Shown: piece after piece, positions 18,616-27,195 of the stretch | How positions within the stretch are numbered: the first letter of the stretch is position 1 | How the letters are laid out: each line of letters opens with the position of its first letter | Notes under the pieces: generated by a model | Told to the model about the DNA's origin: nothing | Seen by the model: only the letters and a program-made list of their open reading frames with translations | Database searches by the model: none | Program-made: the position numbers and the translations under genes | From: CAZEAP01 sp964510315 | GTDB lineage: Bacteria; Planctomycetota; Brocadiia; SM23-32 | NCBI GenBank assembly: GCA_964510315.1 | Contig: CAZEAP010000011.1 | Coordinates: forward strand, 40,425-104,424 | Direction: 5' to 3' | DNA: 64,000 bases

Positions 18616-18810
18616 TCAGCTTTGCGCTTTCTGGGCTTTCCGGATGGTCTTCATGCGCTCTCTGCGCTCGCGGCGCCGCCGTTCGGACGGCTTCTCATAG
18701 CGCGTAATACGCCTTGATCTGTTGACGATTCCTTCTCGCTGACACAGCTTCTTAAAGCGACGAAGGGCGTCCTTGACAGATTCACCCTTTCGAACCGTAA
18801 TCTTCGCCAT
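18616..18810 (-). CDS. rpsU: 30S ribosomal protein S21
   Basis: A 64-residue basic protein starting MAKITVRKGESVKDALRRF and ending in the Arg/Lys-rich tail characteristic of S21. The ATG at 18810 was chosen to match the family; the upstream part of the frame is leader, with GAGGTGAG as ribosome site. S21 acts in 30S initiation and base pairing of the Shine-Dalgarno. It has its own near-consensus promoter with a palindrome of SOS-box type. Confidence 0.97.
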   Translation of the reverse strand: MAKITVRKGESVKDALRRFKKLCQREGIVNRSRRITRYEKPSERRRRERRERMKTIRKAQKAQS

Positions 18811-18888
18811 CGGCGAGCAACTCACCTCCTCACAATCCCGTCGAAGGCCGTGGAAAGCAGGCACAACCCTATCCCAATTCTGTTGAGC

Positions 18889-18917
18889 ACTATACCTGTT
18901 TTGGAACGCGCGTTCAA
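18889..18917 (-). promoter_or_regulatory. rpsU promoter with embedded GAAC-N4-GTTC palindrome
   Basis: Minus strand TTGAAC (18917-18912), 17-nt spacer, TATAGT (18894-18889). The palindrome GAACGCGCGTTC (18904-18915) overlaps the -35 and the start of the spacer and has the half-sites and spacing of a Gram-positive-type LexA box. Whether LexA binds it is unknown. Confidence 0.65.
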
Positions 18918-19024
18918 GCTCCCGCGCCTTTGAGTCATCCGCTGTGAGCGGGAGAGGAACGTGGCCGGCCGGTAGGGCGGATGGGCCGGCGGCCCCGGCG
19001 CATCCGGAGATCGCCCTGCTGGTC

Positions 19025-20512
19025 TCAAGCGCTTTTGGAGCGCCGCTGCCCCTCCATATGCCCCCTGACCAGCCTCTGGAACTCCTCCCCCCGCTGGCGG
19101 TAGTTGTTGAACATGTCGTAGCTGGCGCAGCCGGGGGAGAAAAGCACCGTCGTCCCCGGCATGGACAGTTCGAGGGCCTGCCGCACGGCCTCCTGCAGGG
19201 ACTGCGCCTCCCGGATGATCACCGAGCGACCGGAGCAGAGGCTCTCGCGCCGGGTTCGGCGGGCCAGCAGGGGTCCGGTCTGCCCGAGGGTGATCAGCAC
19301 TTCAACCGACTCGGCCGCGGCTCGGGCAACCGGGGTCAGATCGAGCTTCTTGTCGTAACCGCCAGCCACCAGAACCAGCGGAGCCGGGAAGCTCTTCAGC
19401 GCGGCCACCGCCGACTCAGGGGTCGTGCTGTAGGAGTCGTCGTAGAAGCGGACTCCCTCTACATGCCCCACCGGCTCGAGCCGGTGGGCCAGCCCCTGGA
19501 AGGTGCGCAGAACCCTGCGGACGGCCTCGGCCGGTGTCCCCAGGCAGCGCGCGGCGGCAGCCGCCGCCATGGCGTTCTCCACGTTATGGAATCCAGGCAG
19601 CTCTATGTCTGTCCGGGCGCAGAGCACCTCTTCGGTCCGTTCGCCCTTCCAGACGAGGCGACCTTCCACCAGGCTGATGCCGGGGCGCAGCCGGGCGGAG
19701 TCCGGCGACGAGTCGAAAAACCTTACCTGCCCCGGCAGGCCCTGCTCCGCCCAATCGCCGAGCACTTCGCTCCGCGCGTTCAGAACCGCGTAGTCCGCTT
19801 TCGACTGGAACTGGACGATGTGCCGTTTGGCCGCCGCATAATTGTCAAAGCCACCGTGCCAGGACAGGTGGTTGGGGGTGAGGCTGGTGACCACGCCGAC
19901 GTGGGGGGACCACCGGAGGTCGCCGGCGTCACTGAGCTGGAAACTGGACAGCTCCAGCACCACCAGGTCCTGCTCCTCCACTCGCGGCAGTGCGCCCAGA
20001 AGTGAGACGCCGATGTTGCCCCCGGTCCAGACCCGCCGGCCGGACCGCTCCAGCATCGCGGCCAGCAGCGCGGTGGTGGTCGACTTCCCGTTGCTGCCGG
20101 TCACGCCGGCCACGGGCGCAGTGCAGAGATCCAGAAACAAGTTCATGGGGCTGGTCAGGGGCACGCCCGCCTCTTCGGCAGCTTTCAGGAACGAGTTGTT
20201 TCTGGGGACGGCGGGATTGGCAACGACCAGGTCGGCGCCGGTGAAATCGCTCTTCCGGTGTTGCTCCAGGCGGTAGCGCACCGGCAGGGTGCTGAGGCGT
20301 CTGATTGGATCGGCCAGGCGCTCGGCCGACCGCAGGTCGGTGACGGTAACTTCAGCACCCCGGCGGCTGAGGAAGCGTGCCGCCCCCTCGCCTCCCCCGA
20401 ACAGACCGAGGCCCATCAGCGTAACGCGCTTTCCCGGAAGATCAGAAAGAAGGGATCGGAGCCGCTCTCCGGAGCAGAGGGCGGCCGGGACGCGGCCGGG
20501 ATTATCGGTCAT
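19025..20512 (-). CDS. murD: UDP-N-acetylmuramoyl-L-alanine--D-glutamate ligase
   Basis: A 495-residue Mur ligase that adds D-glutamate to the peptidoglycan precursor in the cytoplasm. Order of domains: N-terminal Rossmann domain (RVTLMGLGLFGGG), central ATPase with P-loop GVTGSNGKSTTT (near residue 135), then the Mur C-terminal domain with YDDSYSTTPESAVAAL. Start at 20512 shares one base with the upstream stop (TGATG). Murein ligase in a likely planctomycete supports a peptidoglycan-containing wall. Its neighbours are not other mur or fts genes, which is unusual. Confidence 0.95.
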   Translation of the reverse strand: MTDNPGRVPAALCSGERLRSLLSDLPGKRVTLMGLGLFGGGEGAARFLSRRGAEVTVTDLRSAERLADPIRRLSTLPVRYRLEQHRKSDFTGADLVVANPAVPRNNSFLKAAEEAGVPLTSPMNLFLDLCTAPVAGVTGSNGKSTTTALLAAMLERSGRRVWTGGNIGVSLLGALPRVEEQDLVVLELSSFQLSDAGDLRWSPHVGVVTSLTPNHLSWHGGFDNYAAAKRHIVQFQSKADYAVLNARSEVLGDWAEQGLPGQVRFFDSSPDSARLRPGISLVEGRLVWKGERTEEVLCARTDIELPGFHNVENAMAAAAAARCLGTPAEAVRRVLRTFQGLAHRLEPVGHVEGVRFYDDSYSTTPESAVAALKSFPAPLVLVAGGYDKKLDLTPVARAAAESVEVLITLGQTGPLLARRTRRESLCSGRSVIIREAQSLQEAVRQALELSMPGTTVLFSPGCASYDMFNNYRQRGEEFQRLVRGHMEGQRRSKSA

Positions 20513-21261
20513 CACGACTCCTCGGGGAGCGGTTTGCCAGTTTGTTCGGCCTCTGCGGTCTTCTGCGCCGGCTGCTCCTCGCACGCCTCTCCAAGGAATG
20601 CCGCCAGGCTGCCCGCGGTATCCCGGATTGTATGCTTCATCGCGAACCCGTCCCGCAGGTTGCGGGGGTTCGGCCCGAAGGGCGTGTTGTACATGCCCCG
20701 ACGTCGGTCCACAAACTCCAGGACCAGGTCGCCGGTGCTTTCTTCGGTCAGGCGCCCCTCAACCTGGAAGTCCGTAGCTCCCAATTCCATGAACGGAACC
20801 AGGCAGCTCAGGTAGCGCAGCAGGCCGGAGCCCTGGTTGAACCGCGTGACCTTCCCCTCCAGCCGGAGCACTTTATGCGCATCGCGGGACTGCGGGCCGG
20901 TTTCTTCATCCAGAGTGACGAACTGGAACACCCCCAGGGCGCTCAACTCCCGGTGGAGCAGGACTCTCAAGAAAGTGGTGTAGCCCAGGGCCTCCCTTGA
21001 AGGCTCCACCCACCCCTCGCCCACGCTGAAGTCCCCCACCACAACGCCCCGGCAGCGGCGCACGCTCAACTCCCCCGGCGCGTATACGAGCGAAACGAGG
21101 GGCTCGTGTTCGGCCGTCATACGCTCGTAATCCAGGACGTACTCATAGGAGGGGACAGGTTGTGGAGCGCGGCAGCCAACGTTTGGCACGACGGCCACCG
21201 CCACCAGAACGAAAAGGGGGGGGAGGAGGAGTCTGCTACGTCTCCTACGGCGCTGCTGCAT
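20512..21261 (-). CDS. Hypothetical lipoprotein
   Basis: A 249-residue protein with a basic N-terminus, a hydrophobic signal sequence and a possible lipobox cysteine (VPNVGCRA, C30). The mature part contains RRCRGVVVGDFSVGEGW and a beta-rich segment KVLRLEGKVTRFNQGSGLLR that resembles DUF4410-type lipoproteins; this is a weak resemblance. It is translationally coupled to murD and follows the OmpA-type protein by 36 nt, so the three genes are probably one operon linking cell wall and envelope. Confidence 0.75.
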   Translation of the reverse strand: MQQRRRRRSRLLLPPLFVLVAVAVVPNVGCRAPQPVPSYEYVLDYERMTAEHEPLVSLVYAPGELSVRRCRGVVVGDFSVGEGWVEPSREALGYTTFLRVLLHRELSALGVFQFVTLDEETGPQSRDAHKVLRLEGKVTRFNQGSGLLRYLSCLVPFMELGATDFQVEGRLTEESTGDLVLEFVDRRRGMYNTPFGPNPRNLRDGFAMKHTIRDTAGSLAAFLGEACEEQPAQKTAEAEQTGKPLPEES

Positions 21262-21297
21262 CGGCGGACCCGTTCCAATCAGGGGCTAACGGCAAGC

Positions 21298-22161
21298 TCA
21301 GTCCGAGACTCGGACCTCGGCAACTTTCACGTCCGCCGGACGCACAACCAGTTCGGCACGCCGGTTCTTACGGCGCCCTCCCGCGGTGCCGTTGGAAGCC
21401 ACCGGTCGGGTGGAGCCGCAGCCGGTCGCCGAGAGGCGCTTCGGCTCGAATCCGCCCGATTCAATCAGGTAGTTCACCACTGAAAGGGCGCGCGCGCAGG
21501 ACAAGTGCCAGTTGGACTCGTAGGAGGAATAGCGGATGGGGACGCTGTCGGTGTGACCCCGAACCTCGATGGCAGCGTCCGGATAGTCCCTGCGAATGGC
21601 CCGTGCGGCCTCGCGCAGGGTACTCTTGCCCTGGTCGGTCAGTTCGGCCTGGCCGGAACCGAACAGCACTCCGGAAAGGATCGTGTAGGTAATGGTGTGC
21701 TCCCCTCGGGTAACCTGGACGCCGTCCGGAGCGGTCGGGGTGCCGGCGGAGGTGTCGGCCTGGAGGGTGGCGCGTTGCTTGCGTACTTTCTCATAGGCTT
21801 CCAGCAGCGCCTTCTGCTGTGCCCGTTCTTTCTCCAGAGCCGCCCGCGTCTGGCGAAGTTCGCCTTCGCGCTCCTTCAGCTCTGCGGAAAGCTCATTGAC
21901 CGTAGCCGACATTTCCTCCACTTCGTCGCTGCCTTCGCCATCGTAGTAGTGATCGGCGGCGATGGCCCCGGCCGTTGCCCCCAGGCCAAGACCCACTACG
22001 CCCCCGGTCAGGCCACCGGCACCGCCGATATAGTGGCCGATGGCGGCGCCTGTCGTTCCTCCGACGGCGCCGCCAGCGGCCGATCCTTTCTGCACCGAAG
22101 TGCAGCCCGTCATCAACGCCAGCCCGGCGGCTACACATACGATCAATATCCTGTCAGCCAT
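21298..22161 (-). CDS. OmpA-family peptidoglycan-binding lipoprotein with glycine zipper
   Basis: A 287-residue protein. It has a signal peptide with lipobox (LALMTGC), a glycine-zipper region (residues about 29-70, repeated GGxxG/GAxxG), an acidic coiled coil (about 80-135), and a C-terminal OmpA/MotB domain (about 155-275) with RGHTDSVPIRYSSYESNWHL (20 residues shown) and the RKNRRAEL end motif. It would anchor an outer membrane or other envelope layer to peptidoglycan. It precedes a lipoprotein and murD. Confidence 0.92.
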   Translation of the reverse strand: MADRILIVCVAAGLALMTGCTSVQKGSAAGGAVGGTTGAAIGHYIGGAGGLTGGVVGLGLGATAGAIAADHYYDGEGSDEVEEMSATVNELSAELKEREGELRQTRAALEKERAQQKALLEAYEKVRKQRATLQADTSAGTPTAPDGVQVTRGEHTITYTILSGVLFGSGQAELTDQGKSTLREAARAIRRDYPDAAIEVRGHTDSVPIRYSSYESNWHLSCARALSVVNYLIESGGFEPKRLSATGCGSTRPVASNGTAGGRRKNRRAELVVRPADVKVAEVRVSD

Positions 22162-22516
22162 CGTCCTCTCCCTCCGTTCCCAGTATCGACCTTTCTGACT
22201 ATGACTCTACGCAAACGCCGAAGAGCTTTTCAAGAAGTCGCCGGTGCGACGCTGCCTCCCGCCTCACCAGGCCTCCTCTCCCCTCCGGCAGGGCCGGGAC
22301 ACGGAGAGACCCATATTGTCGTAGGCCGTTCCCGAAAAGTCGCTTAGGACAACTCCACTGCCCCTGTAAGCAGAACAACGAGAAGCTGTCCGCGCCACGA
22401 AGGAGGCCAAAAAAGCTTCGGCCAAAAAACGGGGGGCTATGCGACCGAACCACTGGTCGCGTAGAGGGGGTGAGACGCGCCGGCGCCGCCGGCTGTCCAC
22501 GCGCGTGCCGAGGTGG
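22162..22516. other. Intergenic region between tad genes and the OmpA-type gene
   Basis: About 355 bases without a supported gene. It carries the probable terminator of the leftward tad unit (22424-22460). I see no clear promoter for the OmpA gene. Confidence 0.5.
22424..22460 (-). terminator. Probable terminator of the tad operon
   Basis: On the minus strand a 6-bp stem GCGACC/GGTCGC with an 8-nt loop (22460-22441) is followed 11 nt later by six T (22429-22424). It lies 57 nt after the TadC stop. Confidence 0.45.
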
Positions 22517-23497
22517 TCAGAAGACCTGGCCCATCTGCTCCATGAAGCGGGGAACGGCCGGACCGAGAATGACCACGAAGATGGCGGGGAATATGAAGAA
22601 GATCAGCGGAAACAGGAGCTTCACACTGATCTTCGCGGCGCGCTCCTCCGCGTTCTGACGCCGCTTGCGTCGAAGGGTTTCGGAGTGGATGCGGAGGGAA
22701 TCTCCCAGGTTGGTACCGAAGCGGGCCGACTGGTTGATCCTCGCCGTCAGGCTTTCGACCTCCTCGCAGCCGGTCCGCAACGCCAGGTGGCGGAGACACT
22801 CGTCCCTGGGTTTGCCCGCACCTACTTCCAGGTTCAGCAGGGCAAGCTCCTCGCACAGTTCGGGGGCGACGTCCCCGAGTTCCTTGCTTACACGGACCAT
22901 GGCCGCATCGAGGCCGAGACCCGCCTCGACGCAGACGATCAGCAGGTCGAGGGCGTCGGGCAGGCTGAGCCGAATATTCCGTATGCGCGCTTCAGCCTTT
23001 CGGCGCAGCCAGATGTTGGGCACCATCAGGCCGAACACTATTGCCAGGGCGGCGTAGATAACGATGTTCTGCAGGCTGGGCCCGGCGGCCCCGGTCGCCT
23101 TCGCCCGCCACAGCAGAAAGGCCACCACCGAGGAGGGAAACGCCAGCGCGAGGGCAACCTTCGCGCCGAGGAACACTTCCACCGCGCCCTTACGACGTAT
23201 GCCTGCGTGGACCAGCGTCTCCTGGAGCTGGCTGTGCACGGTGTCCCCCAGGCGCCAGGCGTGGGAGAGGTGCCGGACCAACCGCAGGGGCAGGGGCAGT
23301 TTTGAACGCTTGGAGCGGCCTTGCTGTTTGTTCTTTGTCTTCGCGGCGGCCGATTGTTCGCTTTTCCCGGCCCCTGTTCCCAGCCGGTCGGAGGCCTTGG
23401 AGCCGCCCTTCTTCTCCATCACGATCGCAAGCACCACAAAGACGCCCAACACGGCGCAGAATATGCCGCCCAGAAGTATGATGTTGGCAATGTTCAT
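22517..23497 (-). CDS. tadC: TadC-like type II secretion F-domain protein
   Basis: A 326-residue inner-membrane platform protein of the Tad/Flp system. The ATG at 23497 (MNIANIILLGG) lies 2 nt after the TadB stop; an in-frame extension upstream runs into tadB and lacks support. A GspF domain occupies about residues 180-300 (SLPDALDLLIVCVEAGLGLD), with membrane helices at both ends (LLGGIFCAVLGVFVVLAIVM; LLFPLIFFIFPAIFVVIL). A long basic linker (QQGRSKRSKL) is near residue 75. It ends the tad unit. Confidence 0.92.
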   Translation of the reverse strand: MNIANIILLGGIFCAVLGVFVVLAIVMEKKGGSKASDRLGTGAGKSEQSAAAKTKNKQQGRSKRSKLPLPLRLVRHLSHAWRLGDTVHSQLQETLVHAGIRRKGAVEVFLGAKVALALAFPSSVVAFLLWRAKATGAAGPSLQNIVIYAALAIVFGLMVPNIWLRRKAEARIRNIRLSLPDALDLLIVCVEAGLGLDAAMVRVSKELGDVAPELCEELALLNLEVGAGKPRDECLRHLALRTGCEEVESLTARINQSARFGTNLGDSLRIHSETLRRKRRQNAEERAAKISVKLLFPLIFFIFPAIFVVILGPAVPRFMEQMGQVF

Positions 23498-23499
23498 GA

Positions 23500-24525
23500 T
23501 CAGACCTTGATGTTCACGATTTTGTAGATAAGGAAAACGCCCACGAGCTGCCATCCGACGGCGAACATGATCATCTTCTGCCCGATCGAGGTGGTAAAGA
23601 GCGGGCGCATGTGGTCGGGGCTGACCAGATAGATCAGCCCGCAGAGCACGAACGGCAGCAGCCCGACGATCAGGCCGCTCAGCTTGCCCTGAGCCGTCAG
23701 CGTCTTGACCTGTCCCATGATGCGGAAGCGTTCCCGGACGGTGTTCTGCAGGCTGTCCAGCACTTCGGAGAGGTTACCTCCGGTCTCCTTCTGGATCACC
23801 AGGGCACTGGCGAAGAAACGCACATCGGGGGTGTTGACGCGCGTGATCAGGTTCCGCAGTGCGACCTCGAAGTCCACCCCGAAGGACAGCTCGTCGGAGA
23901 GCAATTGAAACTCATCACCTATGGGGTCCGGCATCTCGTCGGCTACGTTCCGCACTGCGGCGTTCAGGGACTGGCCGCTCTTGACGCTGCTGGACATCAG
24001 GTCCAGTGCATCGGGAAGCTGTTCGGAGAACTTCTTGAGCCGGCCCCGGACCCGCAGCCAGACGTAAAGCGACGGCGCTCCACCCAGCACGCCGGCGAAC
24101 AGGACGGCCAGCAGGGGATCGAGGCCGCGACGCCACAGAATGCTCACCGCCAGGCCCATGGCGGCCAACAGGGCCGAGACGATCACAAAGTTGCTCACCG
24201 ATATGGGCAGTTGCGCCTGCACCAGCATGCCGCCGAGCTTGTCGGCCCAGGTGGTCTTCTTCAGCGCCTTGTCCAGGGCGGGAATGTCGCTGAGGGCCTT
24301 ACGGCGGAGGGCTTTTTTGCGCCTTTCCCTCTTCTGGACCTCCTTTTCCCTGGTTTCGGCCAGCGCGTCCCCCAGTTCGTAATGCTTGACCTGGCGGACG
24401 CCTTTCATCCTGTCGAGGACTCGGTCTTGAGACTTCGTTCGCTGGCTGGCCAGCAACCACACCCCGAAGAAGGCAAACATGACCGAGAAGAATATCAGCG
24501 CCACCACTACGATGTCGGTTCCCAT
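23500..24525 (-). CDS. tadB: TadB-like type II secretion F-domain protein
   Basis: A 341-residue membrane protein with an N-terminal helix (IVVVALIFFSVMFAFFGVWLL), two central helices and a GspF domain (QLPDALDLMSSSVKSGQSLN, about 185-204; QKETGGNLSEVLDSLQNTV). It forms the inner-membrane platform with TadC. The two genes are 2 nt apart and it follows the CpaF ATPase by 19 nt. Confidence 0.93.
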   Translation of the reverse strand: MGTDIVVVALIFFSVMFAFFGVWLLASQRTKSQDRVLDRMKGVRQVKHYELGDALAETREKEVQKRERRKKALRRKALSDIPALDKALKKTTWADKLGGMLVQAQLPISVSNFVIVSALLAAMGLAVSILWRRGLDPLLAVLFAGVLGGAPSLYVWLRVRGRLKKFSEQLPDALDLMSSSVKSGQSLNAAVRNVADEMPDPIGDEFQLLSDELSFGVDFEVALRNLITRVNTPDVRFFASALVIQKETGGNLSEVLDSLQNTVRERFRIMGQVKTLTAQGKLSGLIVGLLPFVLCGLIYLVSPDHMRPLFTTSIGQKMIMFAVGWQLVGVFLIYKIVNIKV

Positions 24526-24544
24526 GGCCGCCTCCTGCCGTCGG

Positions 24545-25969
24545 TCACGGCATAAATATGTCGGGGGACAGGTTGACTCCGGCGCCGCGGAGCTTCTCTA
24601 AGAAGCGGGGCTGCACGCCGGTGGGCACCAGCTCTCCCAGCAGGTTCCCTTCGGAGTCCACCCCCTTCCTCTCGTAGCGGAAGATGTCCTGCATGGTGAC
24701 GACCTCCCCTTCCATGCCGGTCACTTCGCTGAAATAGATCAGCTTCCGGCTGCCATCGCTGAGTCTCTGCAACTGCACAACCACGTCGAGGGCGCTGGCG
24801 ATCTGGTGGCGCACCGCCGACTGGGGCAATTCCACCCCGCCCATAGCCACCATGGTCTCCAGGCGGCTCAGGGCGTCCCGAGGTGTGTTGGCGTGGACCG
24901 TGCACATGGAGCCGTCGTGGCCGGTATTCATCGCCTGGAGCATGTCCAGCGCCTCCCGTCCACGCACCTCACCCAGGATGATACGGTCGGGCCGCATACG
25001 CAAACTGTTGATCAGAAGATCGTACTGAGTGACCTCCCCGCGCCCCTCGATGTTCGGCGGCCGGGTCTCCAGCCGTACCACGTGGGGCTGCTGGAGCTGC
25101 AGCTCGGCGCTGTCCTCGATGGTGACGATCCGTTCCTCGGGGGTGATGTAGCCGCTGAAGATGTTCAGGGCGGTGGTCTTGCCGGCGCCCGTTCCGCCGC
25201 TGATCAACATGTTCAGCCGGCAATTCACGCAGGCCTGGCAGATCTCCGCTATCTGCGGGGTCAGGGTCTCGTACTCCAGAAGGTCGTCCATCGACAGGGC
25301 GTCCACCCGGAACTTACGTATCGAGAGGACCGGGTAGTCGACCGCCAACGGAGGGATGATGGCGTTCACACGGGAGCCGTCCGGCAGACGGGCGTCGCAC
25401 ATGGGGGAACTCTCGTCGATGTGGCGGCCCACCGTGGAGACGATCCGGTCCATCACGTGCCGGAGGTGGTCGTCGTCTTTGAACTCAACGTCGGTCAGAT
25501 ACAGCTTGCCGTAGCGCTCCACGTAGACCTGCTTGGCCCCGTTGACCAGTATGTCACTTATGCTGCTGTCTTTAAGGAGGGGCTCCAGGGGGCCGAAGCC
25601 GGTGACTTCGTCGACGATCTCCTGGACGAACTGCTTCCGCTCCCGTCGGTTGAAGCTCACCCCGGCCTGGTCCAGCAGTTTCCTGACGACCTGCCGGATC
25701 TGCTGCTTTATCTCGCTCTCTTCCAGCTCGCCCAGGATGCTCAGGTCCAGGGCGTCCAGCAGCTTGCGATGAACCTTGCGTTTCAGTTCCTGGTACTGCT
25801 CCCGTCCGAGGGAGGTCTTCTGCTTCTGGACGGTATACTTCCGTCCGCCCGCCGCCCGCTTTGCCGACGGTTTCTTTTGTTCCTCAGTGGGCTGAGCGGC
25901 TTCGGATGCTTTCTCGGTCTTCTTCTCGGTCTTGCGGAGCTTTTTTATCCGGTCTTTCAGCGTGCTCAT
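24545..25969 (-). CDS. cpaF: CpaF/TadA secretion ATPase
   Basis: A 474-residue hexameric ATPase that powers Flp-type pilus or secretion assembly. The N-terminal 50 residues are charged linker (KKLRKTEKKTEKASEAAQ). Motifs: Walker A GGTGAGKTT (258-266), Asp box TIEDSAELQL, Walker B-type region RPDRIILGEVRGREALDML, His box TGHDGSMCTVHAN. It is downstream of CpaE by 39 nt. All motifs are intact. Confidence 0.96.
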   Translation of the reverse strand: MSTLKDRIKKLRKTEKKTEKASEAAQPTEEQKKPSAKRAAGGRKYTVQKQKTSLGREQYQELKRKVHRKLLDALDLSILGELEESEIKQQIRQVVRKLLDQAGVSFNRRERKQFVQEIVDEVTGFGPLEPLLKDSSISDILVNGAKQVYVERYGKLYLTDVEFKDDDHLRHVMDRIVSTVGRHIDESSPMCDARLPDGSRVNAIIPPLAVDYPVLSIRKFRVDALSMDDLLEYETLTPQIAEICQACVNCRLNMLISGGTGAGKTTALNIFSGYITPEERIVTIEDSAELQLQQPHVVRLETRPPNIEGRGEVTQYDLLINSLRMRPDRIILGEVRGREALDMLQAMNTGHDGSMCTVHANTPRDALSRLETMVAMGGVELPQSAVRHQIASALDVVVQLQRLSDGSRKLIYFSEVTGMEGEVVTMQDIFRYERKGVDSEGNLLGELVPTGVQPRFLEKLRGAGVNLSPDIFMP

Positions 25970-26008
25970 TGACTCAATCCCTTCCCCGAGGGTGGTATAG
26001 TCGCCCGG

Positions 26009-27187
26009 TTATCTGGCCCAACTGAAGAGCCCGCGCTTTTTCTTGGGCTTCGCGCGCGGCTGGAGCCCCGCCGTGTGCTGGGCCAGGGCCATTAAGCTGT
26101 GGGCGACCGCGCTGTGAGGGTCTGCCTCCTCCAGCACCTGTCCCGAATTCAACGAAGTGATCACCGGCTCAGAGTTGTAGGGCACCAGCCAATGAACCGG
26201 CAGGTCGACGTGCTCCACGATCTCGTCCAGCGACACCTGGTCGCTGTCGTAGAAACGGTTGACGATGAATTTGATCTGTTCCCGCTTGTAGTCCAGTTCA
26301 TGGAAGGTCTCCAGCGCACGAATGGTGTTCCTTATGGAAGGAAGAACCATGTCGCAAACCAGGAATATCTCGTCGGCCTCGTCCAACCCAACGATCGAGC
26401 AGTCGTCGATCATGTGGGGCATGTCCAGCACGACATAACTGTAGGTCTGTCGGCAGACCTGCAGGACTCCCCGAAGCTTCCAGGGATCGATGGCCTCCAC
26501 GTCGGCCACCGACAGCGGGGCGGGCAGCACCTCGGCGCCGCTGGGATGTGTGGTCATGAAATTGATCAACAGATTCTCGTCAAGCCGCTCCTGCTCCTGA
26601 ATGGCGTCCAGCAAGGTGTGCGCGAACTCCCGTATGTCCAGCGCGAGGGCCACCGAGCCGAACTGCAGGTTCAGGTCGATAATGCAGGCGGAGTGGTTGC
26701 CGTTCAGCTCCGCGGCAATCTGGGTTGCCAGGTTGCAGGCAATGGTCGTCACTCCGGTGCCGCCGGTGGCGCTGAAGACGGCCACGACTTTACCCCCTTC
26801 CCCCTGGGTGATGCCCTTGCGCCGGAGGAGGCCGCCCATCGCCTTGGCCAGCTCGTCCCGGTTGACCGGGAACTCCAGGAACTCGTCGCTGCCGGCGCGC
26901 ATGCAGGAAAGCAGCAGCTCCTGGGAGGGTTCTTTGCTGACGACGATTATCCCCACGTCCCGTGGTCCGTTGCTGACGGACTGGATGGTCTTGAGAGCCG
27001 GGTCATTCGGAGTATCCACACCGACTACGACGATGGCGGGTTCTTCCTCCTGGACGCGCGTGGGCGCCTCGCGCAGGTCCGCAATGGCCTGTATGTGAAG
27101 CTCCGGGTCGTACTCGTGGAAGGTCTCCCTGATCTCTTCACAGTACTGCTCATTGGGATGGACGACGAATATGGTCACTTCCGGCAT
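26009..27187 (-). CDS. cpaE: CpaE/TadZ-like localisation ATPase
   Basis: A 392-residue protein with an N-terminal receiver-like domain (1-125; no convincing phospho-acceptor, as in TadZ) and a C-terminal MinD/ParA-like ATPase. The P-loop is deviant, FSATGGTGVTTIA, lacking the usual lysine in GKTT, which is common in CpaE. Residues IIDLNLQFG and VVLDMPHMIDD correspond to the following ATPase motifs. It places the pilus machine at the pole in known systems. Confidence 0.9.
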   Translation of the reverse strand: MPEVTIFVVHPNEQYCEEIRETFHEYDPELHIQAIADLREAPTRVQEEEPAIVVVGVDTPNDPALKTIQSVSNGPRDVGIIVVSKEPSQELLLSCMRAGSDEFLEFPVNRDELAKAMGGLLRRKGITQGEGGKVVAVFSATGGTGVTTIACNLATQIAAELNGNHSACIIDLNLQFGSVALALDIREFAHTLLDAIQEQERLDENLLINFMTTHPSGAEVLPAPLSVADVEAIDPWKLRGVLQVCRQTYSYVVLDMPHMIDDCSIVGLDEADEIFLVCDMVLPSIRNTIRALETFHELDYKREQIKFIVNRFYDSDQVSLDEIVEHVDLPVHWLVPYNSEPVITSLNSGQVLEEADPHSAVAHSLMALAQHTAGLQPRAKPKKKRGLFSWAR

Positions 27188-27195
27188 TTCGGTTC

